Positions 36,158 through 47,229 of a stretch of DNA of 64,000 nt are shown piece after piece. The stretch covers positions 62,001-126,000 of the forward strand of contig NZ_BSSM01000009.1 in the NCBI RefSeq assembly GCF_030269125.1. The letters are read 5' to 3'. The notes beneath the pieces were generated by a model. That model made no database searches, was not told the DNA's origin, and saw only the letters and a list, made by a program, of their open reading frames with translations. How positions within the stretch are numbered: the stretch's first letter is position 1; each line of letters begins with the position of its first letter. The stretch is from Streptomyces hygroscopicus subsp. hygroscopicus. Its GTDB lineage: Bacteria > Actinomycetota > Actinomycetes > Streptomycetales > Streptomycetaceae. A program made the translations under genes and the position numbers.

Positions 36158-36562
36158 ATGTCCGCCGCCCTGTCCGACCGGCTCAAGTCCCTGCTCGACG
36201 GCAAGGTGTTCATCGTCGTCGGCACCGTCCAGCCCGACGGCAGCCCGCAGATGTCGCCGGTGTGGGTGAAGCGGGAGGGCGAGCGGATCCTCTTCTCCAC
36301 CACGGTCGACCGCCGCAAGAAGCTGAACCTCGACCGCGACCCCCGCGTCACCGTCGTCGTCATGAACCCCGACGAGCCGTACGAGTACGCCGAGATCCGC
36401 GGCACCGCCGAACTGACCACGGAGGGCGGCCAGTCCCTCATCGACGAACTGAGCCTGAAGTACACCGGCAGGAAGTACGCCGAGTTCAACCCCGACGCGT
36501 CGAAGGACGCCGAGCGGGTGGTCGTGCGGATCACGCCGCGGAAGGTCGTCGGGAGGCTCTGA
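36158..36562 (+). CDS. PPOX-class F420-dependent oxidoreductase
   Basis: A 134-residue split-barrel flavin/F420-binding protein. It starts with ALSDRLKSLLDGKVFIVVG, then TVQPDGSPQMSPVWVKRE and ILFSTTVDRRKKLNLDRDPRVTVVVM, the pattern of the pyridoxamine-phosphate-oxidase-like F420 reductases of actinobacteria. The substrate is unknown. It is a single gene 83 bp after ispF, with its own spacer before cysS. Confidence 0.85.
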   Translation: MSAALSDRLKSLLDGKVFIVVGTVQPDGSPQMSPVWVKREGERILFSTTVDRRKKLNLDRDPRVTVVVMNPDEPYEYAEIRGTAELTTEGGQSLIDELSLKYTGRKYAEFNPDASKDAERVVVRITPRKVVGRL

Positions 36563-36651
36563 GGCGCGGGCGGGAGGTGTGGGGCCGGGCCCGGCGAGGG
36601 GGAAGGCCGCCGTAAAGAGGGGAAGGGCGTGAGGCACTGGGTCGGGGCCAC

Positions 36652-36657
36652 TACTCT
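36652..36657 (+). promoter_or_regulatory. -10-like hexamer TACTCT for cysS
   Basis: It lies 6 nt before the GTG at 36664 and 3 nt before the one at 36661. The spacing favours the second GTG and a leaderless mRNA. Confidence 0.45.
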
Positions 36658-36663
36658 GGAGTG

Positions 36664-38064
<1,401 letters not shown>

Positions 38065-38165
38065 CCCCGCCGCGCACGGCCCTTGATCGATTGTGCCGCC
38101 CGGCCCCCCGGGCGGCACACTGCATAAGACGTACGTACGAACAAAGCTCACGGAACAGGTGACTC

Positions 38166-39110
38166 ATGGCCGCGAACAACCGCCGCATGTCCGGCAAGAA
38201 GGGCGCGCAGGTCGGCAGCGGCGGCCAGCGGCGCCGGGGCCTGGAGGGCAAGGGCCCGACCCCGCCCGCCGAGATGCGCAAGGGACACGTCAAGCAGCGC
38301 GCCGCCGCCGCGAAGGCCCGCCGTGCCCAGGGCGGCCGCCCGCAGCAGCGCCGGGGCGGCGGCCGGTCGACGTCCGAGCTGGTCGTCGGCCGTAACCCGG
38401 TGGTCGAGGCGCTGCGCGAGGGCGTCCCCGCGTCGACCCTCTACGTGCAGCAGTTCATCGACAACGACGAGCGCGTCCGCGAGGCCCTCCAGCTCGCCGC
38501 CGAGCGCGGTGGCATCAACCTCATGGAGGCCCCGCGCCCCGAGCTGGACCGCATGACCAACGGCCTGAACCACCAGGGCCTGGTCCTCCAGGTCCCGCCG
38601 TACGAGTACGCGCACCCCGAGGACCTGCTGGACGCCGCCGCCGACGAGGGCGCGGACCCGCTGGTCGTCGCGCTCGACGGCGTCACCGACCCGCGCAACC
38701 TCGGCGCGGTCGTCCGCTCGGTCTCCGCGTTCGGCGGCCACGGCGTGATCGTGCCCGAGCGCCGCTCGGCCGGTATGACCGCAGGCGCCTGGAAGACCTC
38801 CGCCGGTGCGGCCGCCCGTACCCCGGTGGCCCGCGCCACCAACCTCACCCGGGTCCTGGAGCAGTACAAGAAGGCGGGCGTCACGGTCGTCGGCCTGGCG
38901 GCGGACGGCGAGGCCGAGCTCGGCGAACTGGAGGCCCTGTCCGGTCCGGTCGTGATCGTGGTCGGCAGCGAGGGCAAGGGCCTGTCCCGGCTGGTCGGCG
39001 AGACCTGCGACTACCGGGTGCGCATCCCGATGCCGGGCGGCACCGAGTCCCTCAACGCCGGTGTGGCCGCGGGCATCGTGCTGTACGAGGCCGCGCGCAC
39101 GCGGGGCTGA
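38166..39110 (+). CDS. rlmB: 23S rRNA (guanosine(2251)-2'-O)-methyltransferase RlmB
   Basis: A 314-residue SpoU/TrmH-family enzyme. A basic, disordered N-terminal extension (to about 75) precedes the substrate-binding domain ELVVGRNPVVEALREG. The SPOUT knot region is ALDGVTDPRNLGAVVRSVSAFG, VVGSEGKGLSRLVGETCD and SLNAGVAAGIVLYEA. It methylates the ribose of G2251 in 23S rRNA. It is 101 bp after cysS, the common Streptomyces order. Confidence 0.93.
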   Translation: MAANNRRMSGKKGAQVGSGGQRRRGLEGKGPTPPAEMRKGHVKQRAAAAKARRAQGGRPQQRRGGGRSTSELVVGRNPVVEALREGVPASTLYVQQFIDNDERVREALQLAAERGGINLMEAPRPELDRMTNGLNHQGLVLQVPPYEYAHPEDLLDAAADEGADPLVVALDGVTDPRNLGAVVRSVSAFGGHGVIVPERRSAGMTAGAWKTSAGAAARTPVARATNLTRVLEQYKKAGVTVVGLAADGEAELGELEALSGPVVIVVGSEGKGLSRLVGETCDYRVRIPMPGGTESLNAGVAAGIVLYEAARTRG

Positions 39111-39279
39111 CCCGGCGCGGCGTCGCCGAGGCGCCACGCCGACGCGGCTGAACACCCGTCCGGAAGTTCACCCTTGCGTGGTAATTCCGGCGTCCACATG
39201 GCGTTCGACGCTGCTTTGACGGGGCCCGGACACATCCGGCCGGTCAAAGCAGTGTCCTAACCCCACGTCACTCGGTTAG

Positions 39280-40992
39280 ATGAGTGTGGACACCAGAACA
39301 CCCCGCACACCCACGGGGGACCGCTCGTCGGGATTCGACGACGCTCCCGCGCTGAGCATGGTGAAGGTGCCGAGCGATCCGGCGCAGGTCATCGTCAACC
39401 ACGCCAGCTTCCGCGTGCAGCTGGGCGCGACGGCCAGGCGCAGCCAGTCCGCCCGGATCGCCCGCCATCTCAGCGCCGCCCAGGACACCGCCCGGATGCC
39501 CGTCGCGGGACCGGCGGGCGGGGTCGGCGCAGGCCGCCGCCGACCCGTCGTGTGGAGCGGCCGGTCCGCGCCCGACGACACCGGCGCCCACCGGCTCCTC
39601 CAGGCGGTGCGGGGCAGCATCGTCCGCCACGCCGAAGAGGCCGACACCGGCGCCACCCGGGTCATCCCCCGCGTCGGCACCACCGGCTACGACGAGGCGT
39701 ACGACGCGCTGGACCGGACCGTCGAGACCCCCGTCGTCGGCCACCAGCGCACCGCCGCCGACGACGGGAGCACCCGCCTCCTGCCGCACATGCGCAGCGG
39801 TTCGTACGGCCAACCGCCGTACCCGCGACCGGACTTCGGACGCCACGACGGCGACGGTGAGCCCACCGCGTCGTACCCGCCGTACCCCTCGGACCGCGAC
39901 GCGGAGGACTCGGGCCACTCGGGCTACGACGACTTCGACCTCGACCTCCCGCGCCGCGCCAGGCGCCACGGCGACGATCCGGCGCGGCACGCGTACTACC
40001 CCGGCCGCCGGATGAACCTCGGCGTGGTGCTGCTCCCGCTGCGCGTCTTCCTGGGCTTCATCTCGATCTACGCCGGCATGGGCAAGCTGTGCGACCCCGT
40101 CTACTTCGACGGCGGCAAGCGCGGCTCCATGGTCACGTGGCTCGACACGCTGCACCCGTGGGACGTCGCCGAGCCGCTGCGCCAGTTCGCGCTGCACCAC
40201 CCGGTCGGCTCGGGTCTCGTGATCGCCTTCCTCCAGGTGGTGGTCGGTGTCCTGACGATCCTCGGCTGCTGGCAGCGGGTGGCCGCGGTGGTCGGCGCGC
40301 TGCTGTCGGCCGCGCTGATCGTCACGGTCAGCTGGAAGACGGTCCCGGCGTACGACGCCCCGGACATCATCTACCTGGCCGCCTGGTCCCCGCTGATCAT
40401 CGCCGGTGCCCCCGTCTACTCGGTGGACGGCCGCCTCGCGGGCAGCGCCTGGCGGCGGCTCGGTCCCCGCTCCGACATCTGGGAACTGCGCCGCTACGTG
40501 CTGCGCCGCGGCGCCCTGATCACGGCGGTGACCGTCGGCCTCACGCTGCTCGTCGGCTCCCTGCTCGGCGGCGCGGTCCGCGACTCCAGCCGGGTGGTCG
40601 TCCCCGGGCCCGGCGAGGCCCCCCGCAACAACGTCCCCGGCTCCCCGCTCCCGGGCGAGGACGGCACCCGGCACCCGCACACCCCGTCGGCCTCCGCCTT
40701 CCCCTCGGGCGGCGCCACGGCCGGCGCGAGCCCCTCGGGCGCGGCCACGACCCCGGGCTCGACCCGCGGCACGGCCGGCACGAGCACCACGCCCAGCGAG
40801 ACCCAGGGCACCACGGGCCAGGTCCCGCCCCGCCGGTCCGCCCCCACGGGCGGCGCCCCCAGCACCACGGCGGGACCGACGAGCACCGGCGGCGCCTCCA
40901 CCTCCGGTGGCTCCTCCCCGGGCGGCACCTCCACCTCGGGCGGTGGCACCTCCACCGGCCAACCGGGCGTGCTGGGCGGCCTGTTGGGCTGA
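39280..40992 (+). CDS. DoxX-family membrane protein with long disordered ends
   Basis: A 570-residue protein. The first 240 residues are polar and low-complexity. A membrane part follows with MNLGVVLLPLRVFLGFISIYAGMGKL, VIAFLQVVVGVLTILGCW, AAVVGALLSAALIVTVSW and IIYLAAWSPLIIAGAPVYSVD, the DoxX four-helix core, and another helix LITAVTVGLTLLVGSLLGGAV. The tail is Gly/Ser/Thr/Pro-rich and probably extracytoplasmic. DoxX proteins often support redox enzymes of the membrane. No partner is adjacent. Confidence 0.85.
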   Translation: MSVDTRTPRTPTGDRSSGFDDAPALSMVKVPSDPAQVIVNHASFRVQLGATARRSQSARIARHLSAAQDTARMPVAGPAGGVGAGRRRPVVWSGRSAPDDTGAHRLLQAVRGSIVRHAEEADTGATRVIPRVGTTGYDEAYDALDRTVETPVVGHQRTAADDGSTRLLPHMRSGSYGQPPYPRPDFGRHDGDGEPTASYPPYPSDRDAEDSGHSGYDDFDLDLPRRARRHGDDPARHAYYPGRRMNLGVVLLPLRVFLGFISIYAGMGKLCDPVYFDGGKRGSMVTWLDTLHPWDVAEPLRQFALHHPVGSGLVIAFLQVVVGVLTILGCWQRVAAVVGALLSAALIVTVSWKTVPAYDAPDIIYLAAWSPLIIAGAPVYSVDGRLAGSAWRRLGPRSDIWELRRYVLRRGALITAVTVGLTLLVGSLLGGAVRDSSRVVVPGPGEAPRNNVPGSPLPGEDGTRHPHTPSASAFPSGGATAGASPSGAATTPGSTRGTAGTSTTPSETQGTTGQVPPRRSAPTGGAPSTTAGPTSTGGASTSGGSSPGGTSTSGGGTSTGQPGVLGGLLG

Positions 40993-41009
40993 CGGAACAG
41001 CCGGGCAGA

Positions 41010-41037
41010 AGCCCCCGTACCGGGAGGTACGGGGGCT
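41010..41037. terminator. Bidirectional hairpin between the DoxX gene and nucleotidyltransferase gene
   Basis: AGCCCCCGTAC pairs with GTACGGGGGCT around a 6-nt loop, followed by TTTCC on the plus strand. It lies between convergent genes. Confidence 0.8.
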
Positions 41038-41060
41038 TTCCGCTGTCCGTGGTCCTCGGG

Positions 41061-41792
41061 CTAGCGTCCCATCGCCGCCAGTTCCTTGGCCGCTTCCGTC
41101 AGATCCTTCGCCGTGTCGATGGCCCGCCAGTACGCGCCCTGCGGCAGCGGGAATCCCGCGAGCTTCCGCTCACGGGCGAGCCCGGGGAACGTCGTGCGCT
41201 CATGGTCTCCGCGCTCGGGCAGCAGGGTGGTGAACTCCGGGGAGAAGACGTACACGCCGGCGTTGATCTCGAACGTGGAGGGCGGGGCCTCGATGAAGTC
41301 GGTGATGTGGCCGAAGCCGTCGGTCCGCACGGCGCCCCAGGGGATGCGGGGGCGGGCGAGGGCGAGGGTGGCCACGGCGTCCCGCTCGGTGTGGAAGTCG
41401 GCCATGTCCCGCAGCGAGAAGCGGGTCCAGATGTCGCCGTTGGTGGCGTACCAGGGCCGGTCCGGACGGGGGAGGTGCGCCGCGGCGAACTTGAGGCCCC
41501 CGCCGCGGCCGAGGGGCTCGGTCTCCACGACCGTGCGTACGGAGACCGGCAGTCGGGCCGAGTCCAGCCAGTCCTGGAGGACCTCGGCGAGGTGGCCGCA
41601 GGAGACCACCACGTCCGTCACACCCTCCTCGGCGAGCCAGGCCAGCTGGTGGCCGATGATCGGAGTGCCCGTGCCGGGGATCTCGACCATCGGCTTGGGC
41701 CGGTCGTCGGTGTACGGACGCAACCGCGAGCCCTGGCCGCCGGCCAGGATCACGGCTTGAGTGGGGCGCGACGCGGCGTTCGGATGGGTCAT
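41061..41792 (-). CDS. Sugar-nucleotide nucleotidyltransferase
   Basis: A 243-residue protein with the nucleotidyltransferase signature QAVILAGGQGSRLRPYTDDRPKPMVEIPG, HQLAWLAEEGVTDVVVSCGHLAE, the metal motif YATNGDIWTRF and FEINAGVYVFSPE. It most resembles glucose-1-phosphate thymidylyl- or mannose-1-phosphate guanylyl-type enzymes; which sugar is unclear. The ATG at 41792 follows a -10-like TACAGT by 7 nt. Confidence 0.9.
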   Translation of the reverse strand: MTHPNAASRPTQAVILAGGQGSRLRPYTDDRPKPMVEIPGTGTPIIGHQLAWLAEEGVTDVVVSCGHLAEVLQDWLDSARLPVSVRTVVETEPLGRGGGLKFAAAHLPRPDRPWYATNGDIWTRFSLRDMADFHTERDAVATLALARPRIPWGAVRTDGFGHITDFIEAPPSTFEINAGVYVFSPEFTTLLPERGDHERTTFPGLARERKLAGFPLPQGAYWRAIDTAKDLTEAAKELAAMGR

Positions 41793-41799
41793 GAACCGC

Positions 41800-41805
41800 A
41801 CTGTA
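41800..41805 (-). promoter_or_regulatory. -10-like hexamer TACAGT for the nucleotidyltransferase gene
   Basis: It lies 7 nt upstream of the ATG at 41792, giving a leaderless transcript and fixing the start choice over an ATG at 41801. Confidence 0.4.
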
Positions 41806-41825
41806 CGTGGCGCCCCGCGGCGGGT

Positions 41826-42284
41826 TCAGCCGTGTGCGGCCAGCACCCCGGTGGCGAAGGAGGTGTCGCATACCGGGCGCGCGTACGACTGGGCGCGCGA
41901 GGCGCCGTAGATGCGCACCGCGGCGCGGCCGAGGGCGCGGGCGATGGAGGTGCAGTGCCGGGCGAGCGAGGGGTGGCCGTTGACGGCCTCCTGGAGGTGG
42001 GTGAGGACCACGCCCGGGTTCTTCTCGTGCAACTCGCTCATCAGGCGGTCGCGCAGCACGTCCTGCGGGGCCTGGGCGACCGCCTTGGGGGCGACCTCCG
42101 CCGAGGTGATGTCCGAGGCGGTGAGCACCGAGCTGGCGGGGCTTCCCGTCCAGTTGACCCGGGTGACCGCGAGGGTTCCCGAGAGCACCAGGACGACGGG
42201 CAGGACGAGGGCGAGGGAGCGGCCGACCCGGCGGGCAGGGCCCCGGTGGCCGCGTCGCGTCTGAGTGGTGGTGGAGTGCTTCAC
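41826..42284 (-). CDS. Small exported or membrane-anchored hypothetical protein
   Basis: A 152-residue protein with a basic N-terminus and a hydrophobic helix (SLALVLPVVLVLSGTLAV), then a polar, helical domain with two cysteines (HCTSIARALG and RPVCDTSFATG) and VRIYGASRAQSYARPVC. It looks like a one-pass anchored or secreted protein. No family is recognised. GTG start, preceded by a -10-like TACCCT 7 nt upstream. Confidence 0.65.
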   Translation of the reverse strand: MKHSTTTQTRRGHRGPARRVGRSLALVLPVVLVLSGTLAVTRVNWTGSPASSVLTASDITSAEVAPKAVAQAPQDVLRDRLMSELHEKNPGVVLTHLQEAVNGHPSLARHCTSIARALGRAAVRIYGASRAQSYARPVCDTSFATGVLAAHG

Positions 42285-42291
42285 GCGTGTG

Positions 42292-42297
42292 AGGGTA
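42292..42297 (-). promoter_or_regulatory. -10-like hexamer TACCCT
   Basis: It lies 7 nt upstream of the GTG at 42284, with no ribosome-binding site between. Confidence 0.4.
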
Positions 42298-42404
42298 GCG
42301 GTCGGTAATGCCGCGAAGACCGTCAGTCACCCTTACGGGGGATGGGATACGGCGGTTTTCGGGGTAAGGGGTTGACGCCCGTACCTGGGACGATCACGCG
42401 AAGA

Positions 42405-42430
42405 GGGCCCCGCGGTACACCGCGGGGCCC
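42405..42430 (-). terminator. Hairpin after msiK
   Basis: GGGCCCCGCGGT pairs perfectly with ACCGCGGGGCCC around a 2-nt loop. It lies 29 bp past the msiK stop in its direction of transcription. Confidence 0.75.
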
Positions 42431-42458
42431 TGCGTCCTGCCCGTGCCCGAAGCCGTGC

Positions 42459-43595
<1,137 letters not shown>

Positions 43596-43814
43596 GGTGA
43601 ATGGGCCCCCTTCTACCGGCAGGAACGTGCCGGACGATCCGTTGTAGGAAGGTGGTTGGTGTAGTCCACGCGAGTGAACCGGTTCGAGACGGTACCCGGT
43701 GCCCACGCGGTCTGTCAGCACGTGGGCGACTGTGAACTTCGCGGAAATTCTCGACGGGTACGCCATGTGTCGTGGGTACACTGCACAGGCACGTCCGCGC
43801 GGCACGCGCGACGG

Positions 43815-43891
43815 GCCTCCTTAGCTCAGCTGGTCAGAGCGCCGCTCTTGTAAAGCGAAGGTCGTCGGTTCGAATCCGACAGGGGGCTCCA
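43815..43891 (+). tRNA. tRNA-Thr (anticodon TGT)
   Basis: A 77-nt cloverleaf: acceptor stem GCCTCCT with AGGGGGC, D-arm TAGCTCAGCTGGTCAGAGC, anticodon loop CTTGTAA (TGT), T-arm GTCGG-TTCGAAT-CCGAC, and CCA encoded at the end. One mismatch closes the anticodon stem. It reads ACA threonine codons. It marks the boundary between conserved genes and the accessory locus to its right. Confidence 0.93.
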
Positions 43892-43893
43892 CC

Positions 43894-43928
43894 GAGGTCC
43901 AGGTCAGGCGGTTTCCGACCTGGGCCTC
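43894..43928 (+). terminator. Hairpin after tRNA-Thr
   Basis: GAGGTCCAGGT pairs with ACCTGGGCCTC (one G-T pair) just after the tRNA. Confidence 0.6.
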
Positions 43929-44034
43929 TGCTCTTGCCGCGGACGGCCCGCAGGCCGGCGGAGGAGCCCGCGCGGGGAGGGGGCGATTCCCGCACGGGCT
44001 CCGGTTCCTCAGCGGTGTGAGGAGGCGGCCGGGA

Positions 44035-44781
44035 TCAGATCCCGGGAGAGGCGACGTAGGTGAAGGCGCCGACCGCGGTGTCCGCTCCGGCGGGGTTGGC
44101 CACGACCACGTCGGCCGCTCCGGCGGTCCCGGGCGGGGTGACGGCCGACAGCGTGGTCGCGTTGATCACCGCGAAGGGCGCGGGGGTACCGCCGAACGTG
44201 ACCGAGTCGGTGGTGTCGAGGTTGGTGCCGGTGATGGTCACCGCCGTACCGCCGGACGCGGGCCCGGAGGTCGGGGCGAGGGTGCCGATGGTGGGGGCGG
44301 CCACGTAGGTGTAGGTGAGCCCGTTGTTGACGCCGCCCGCGGTGGTGACCGTGACCGGCACGGGGCCCGCCACCGTGCCGGCGGGGACCGTGACGTTGAT
44401 GGAGCTGTCGGAGGTCACGGTGGGGACCGCCGTCACGCCGCCGAAGGAGACGCTGGTGGCCGTCGACAGGCCCGTGCCGTTGAGGGTGATGATGTTTCCC
44501 CCGGCCAGCGGCCCGGCCGTCGTGCTCAGCGAGGACTTGAAGGGGGCGCCCACGTAGAAGAACGGCACCGGGTTGCTGGTTCCGCCCGGCGTGGTGACGG
44601 TGACGCCGACCGTGCCGGTGCCCGAAGGCGAGACCGCGGTGACCTCGGTCGGGGAGACCTGGGTCAGGTTGGTCGCCGGCTTGCTGCCGAACATCACGCT
44701 GGTCGTGTTGGCCAGGTTGGTGCCGGTGACGGTCACCAGGGTTCCACCGCCGGTGGAGCCCTGGTTCGGGGAGATAGGCAT
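44035..44781 (-). CDS. IPT/TIG-repeat protein with three domains
   Basis: A 248-residue protein made of three IPT/TIG Ig-like domains of about 82 residues. Each opens with P-x2-G-x2-GGT-x-VTVTG-x-N/G-L (for example PNQGSTGGGTLVTVTGTNL) and contains a V/S-x-FGG and a V-x-V-T-T-x-GG strand. The mature protein starts directly with MPISPNQGS; there is no signal peptide or membrane segment. GAGGAG lies about 9 nt before the ATG at 44781. It ends YVASPGI, like its divergent paralogue at 45467 (RVAAPGI). IPT domains usually bind or scaffold; a cytoplasmic or unconventionally exported role must be considered. Confidence 0.82.
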   Translation of the reverse strand: MPISPNQGSTGGGTLVTVTGTNLANTTSVMFGSKPATNLTQVSPTEVTAVSPSGTGTVGVTVTTPGGTSNPVPFFYVGAPFKSSLSTTAGPLAGGNIITLNGTGLSTATSVSFGGVTAVPTVTSDSSINVTVPAGTVAGPVPVTVTTAGGVNNGLTYTYVAAPTIGTLAPTSGPASGGTAVTITGTNLDTTDSVTFGGTPAPFAVINATTLSAVTPPGTAGAADVVVANPAGADTAVGAFTYVASPGI

Positions 44782-45466
44782 GACAACACTCCTCATGGTC
44801 CGATGAAAGGTGCGGGTACCGGTGGAGCCCGCACGGCCCTCTTCGCCGGCGCTGGTGAGACCGAGGAAGTCGACGGACGGAAGCCCGGGGGCCGCTGCAC
44901 GGCGTCGTGAGTGCCGGCGCCCTCTTCCCGGGCATGGAGAAGAACCGGCAGGCACGTGCCCGTCCGCGGTTTTCCTCGGCTCGGGACGGGCGGCCCACCG
45001 ATTCCCCACCAGTTGCCCACGGACGGCGTACGAGGGGCAAGACCGTGTCACCCGGCATCACTCGAACGGAGCAGCTTCCTCGTCGCGGATGCGGGGCCTC
45101 GCCCCTGGTGAACGTGGGGGTGGGGGCCGTGGACGCCGTCCCGTTACGTCATTCGGGTGACCTCTTGCGGGCGGCCTTGTCGAGGGGGACGGCCGTCTGG
45201 GTCACTGGTGTTGCCGGACCAGCGGGCCGCCCTCCCGCCGACCCGAGGCAGCTGTCCGACGCCCGGTGTCCCTGGGGGCGGGGCCGACCGAGCCCGCCGT
45301 CACGACGTCCGCTCACGGACCGGAATCCGCGGGCACGACGCGGCCGGTGACAACGGCGCGGTCGGGCGCCGTCACGTGACCCGGCGCCGGAGAAGGGCGA
45401 GTCCGTGCCTCCGGCCGTCGGCGTCCGGGGACGCCCACCCGCCGCTCCCACTCCCAGGAGGCACTC
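44782..45466. promoter_or_regulatory. Divergent intergenic region with two copies of a shared noncoding block
   Basis: Between the two divergent IPT/TIG genes. One block at 44979-45014 (minus strand) contains ACTGGT, then CGGTGGGCCGCCCGTCCC. A second at 45203-45246 (plus strand) contains ACTGGT, then AGCGGGCCGCCCTCCC. Each points to the gene on its side, about 200 bp from the start. The same core occurs at 56521, 57067 and 58239. No coding gene is convincing in this 685 bp. Confidence 0.5.
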
Positions 45467-46486
45467 ATGCCGCCCGTGGTCAACTCCGTCGACCCCGCGC
45501 AAGGACCGGTATCGGGGGGTACCACGGTCGTCATCACCGGCACCGGCTTCACGGGCGCCACGGCCGTGCGTTTCGGCTCCGTCAACGCGGCGTCGTACTC
45601 CGTCTCGTCCGGCACGCAGATCACCGCGGTCACCCCCGCCGGAACCGCCGGCCCGGTGCCGGTGACCGTGACGACCCCGGGCGGGACGAGCAACGCCACG
45701 GTCACCTTCACCTACACGGCCGTACCGCCCACGGTCACCGGTCTCTCGCCGTCCAGTGGTCCCACGACCGGCGGCACCGTCGTCACGGTGACCGGGACCG
45801 CTCTGACCGGTGCCACCCAGGTGCGGTTCGGCTCCGTGAACGCCGCTTCCTTCAGCGTCGTCTCCTCCACCCGGATCACCGCCGTCTCACCGGCGGGGTC
45901 CCCGGGCGCCGTGCCGGTGACGGTGACGACACCGGGTGGTACGAGCGCCGCCGCACCGGCGTCCTACTTCTTCTACACGGGAGCCCCGCTCCTCACGGCG
46001 ATCTCGCCGAGCGCCGGCCCCGCGGCCGGCGGCAACACCGTCACGCTGACGGGCCAGAACCTGCTCGACGCCGTCGACGTGAGGTTCGGCGCGCTCTCGG
46101 CCACCCTGGAGACCGCGTCGCCCACGGAGATCACCGTCAGGGCGCCGGCGGGTTCGGGCCTGGTCGCCGTCACGGTGACCACCGCGGGTGGTGCCAGCAA
46201 TCCCCTGACCTACGCCTACGTGGCCGCACCGGTGCTGAACACCGTGTCCCCCTCCCTCGGGGCGGCGGCGGGGAGCACGGTCGTGGTGCTGACGGGCACG
46301 GGCCTGACCACCGCGACGGCCGTGACGGTGGACGGCGTTCCCGTGGGCTTCACCGTCCTGTCGGACACCCGGATGACGGCGGTCGTCCCGCCCGGTCCGG
46401 TGGGCGATGCCGCCGTCCGGGTGACGACGGCCGGAGGGACATCGGGTGCGGTGATCTTCCAGCGTGTCGCGGCCCCCGGCATCTGA
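45467..46486 (+). CDS. IPT/TIG-repeat protein with four domains
   Basis: A 339-residue protein of four IPT/TIG domains (about 80-85 residues each). The first opens MPPVVNSVDPAQGPVSGGTTVVITGTGF and later ones repeat S-x-GP-x-GG-x-x-V-T-TG. There is no signal peptide; the domain pattern begins at residue 4. AGGAGG lies about 6 nt before the ATG. It is paralogous to the divergent 44035-44781 protein and to 58748-59845. It is probably a rigid, elongated beta-protein. Binding partner unknown. Confidence 0.82.
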   Translation: MPPVVNSVDPAQGPVSGGTTVVITGTGFTGATAVRFGSVNAASYSVSSGTQITAVTPAGTAGPVPVTVTTPGGTSNATVTFTYTAVPPTVTGLSPSSGPTTGGTVVTVTGTALTGATQVRFGSVNAASFSVVSSTRITAVSPAGSPGAVPVTVTTPGGTSAAAPASYFFYTGAPLLTAISPSAGPAAGGNTVTLTGQNLLDAVDVRFGALSATLETASPTEITVRAPAGSGLVAVTVTTAGGASNPLTYAYVAAPVLNTVSPSLGAAAGSTVVVLTGTGLTTATAVTVDGVPVGFTVLSDTRMTAVVPPGPVGDAAVRVTTAGGTSGAVIFQRVAAPGI

Positions 46487-46613
46487 GCAGGCCGCGGGGC
46501 CGCATCGGGGCTCGCACACGATCGACTGACTGCCTTGACCCGACCAGGTCTGCCGCGTGGCCGACCCGCCTCCGGGTTCCTAGCGTGAGCGTCATCGGAA
46601 GAGCAGATGATCC

Positions 46614-47117
46614 ATGCCGAAGGAGCTGATCGTGAGGCGCAGACGTACTCGTGGCGGGTGGGCCGTCACCTCGGCGGCGCTGGCCGCCGTCCTCGCCGCC
46701 GCCGCACCGGCGGCCGCCGCACCGTCGTCCACCAGCGTCACCGCCTCACCGACGACGGCGACCGTCGGCAGCCCGGTGCAGCTGACCGCGTCCGTCACCT
46801 GTGCCTCCGACCCGAGCGGCGGCCTGGGCATGTCCTTCTTCGACGGCGGTGACCTGCTGAGCACCGTGCCGGTGGGGGCCGGCGGACAGGCGACGTACAC
46901 CACGTCGTTCACCACGACGGGCCCCCACACCATCACCGCCGCCTACAACGGCAACCAGACCTGCGACGCGTCCAACGGCACCACGACCGTCCAGGTCTCG
47001 GCGTCGCAGCCGCCGCCGCCCGGCGGCGGAACGACACCCGGCCTGTGCCTGCTGACCTGCGGCAGCCTGATCGGCTTCGTCGTGGGGGACATCCACAACA
47101 GCGTCTCCGTCCGCTGA
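46614..47117 (+). CDS. Secreted Ig-like domain protein
   Basis: A 167-residue protein with an N-terminal signal peptide (RRRTRGGWAVTSAALAAVLAAAAPAAA), one Ig-like domain of the Big type (SVTASPTTATVGSPVQLTASVTC ... GPHTITAAYNGNQTC) with a cysteine pair, a Pro/Gly linker, and a tail GLCLLTCGSLIGFVVGDIHN holding a second Cys pair. The tail is short and hydrophobic and could be buried. It differs from its IPT/TIG neighbours in being exported. Start at the ATG of MPKELIVRR; a later start at IVRRRR is possible. Confidence 0.7.
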   Translation: MPKELIVRRRRTRGGWAVTSAALAAVLAAAAPAAAAPSSTSVTASPTTATVGSPVQLTASVTCASDPSGGLGMSFFDGGDLLSTVPVGAGGQATYTTSFTTTGPHTITAAYNGNQTCDASNGTTTVQVSASQPPPPGGGTTPGLCLLTCGSLIGFVVGDIHNSVSVR

Positions 47118-47229
47118 GCGGGACGAGGGCCTCCCGCGCCGGTCGTCGATGCCGCGATCCACGACCGGGCCGAAGGCCCTCGTCCGTCAGGCTCCCGGTA
47201 CGCGCGTCGGCGCCGTCCGGGACCCACAC

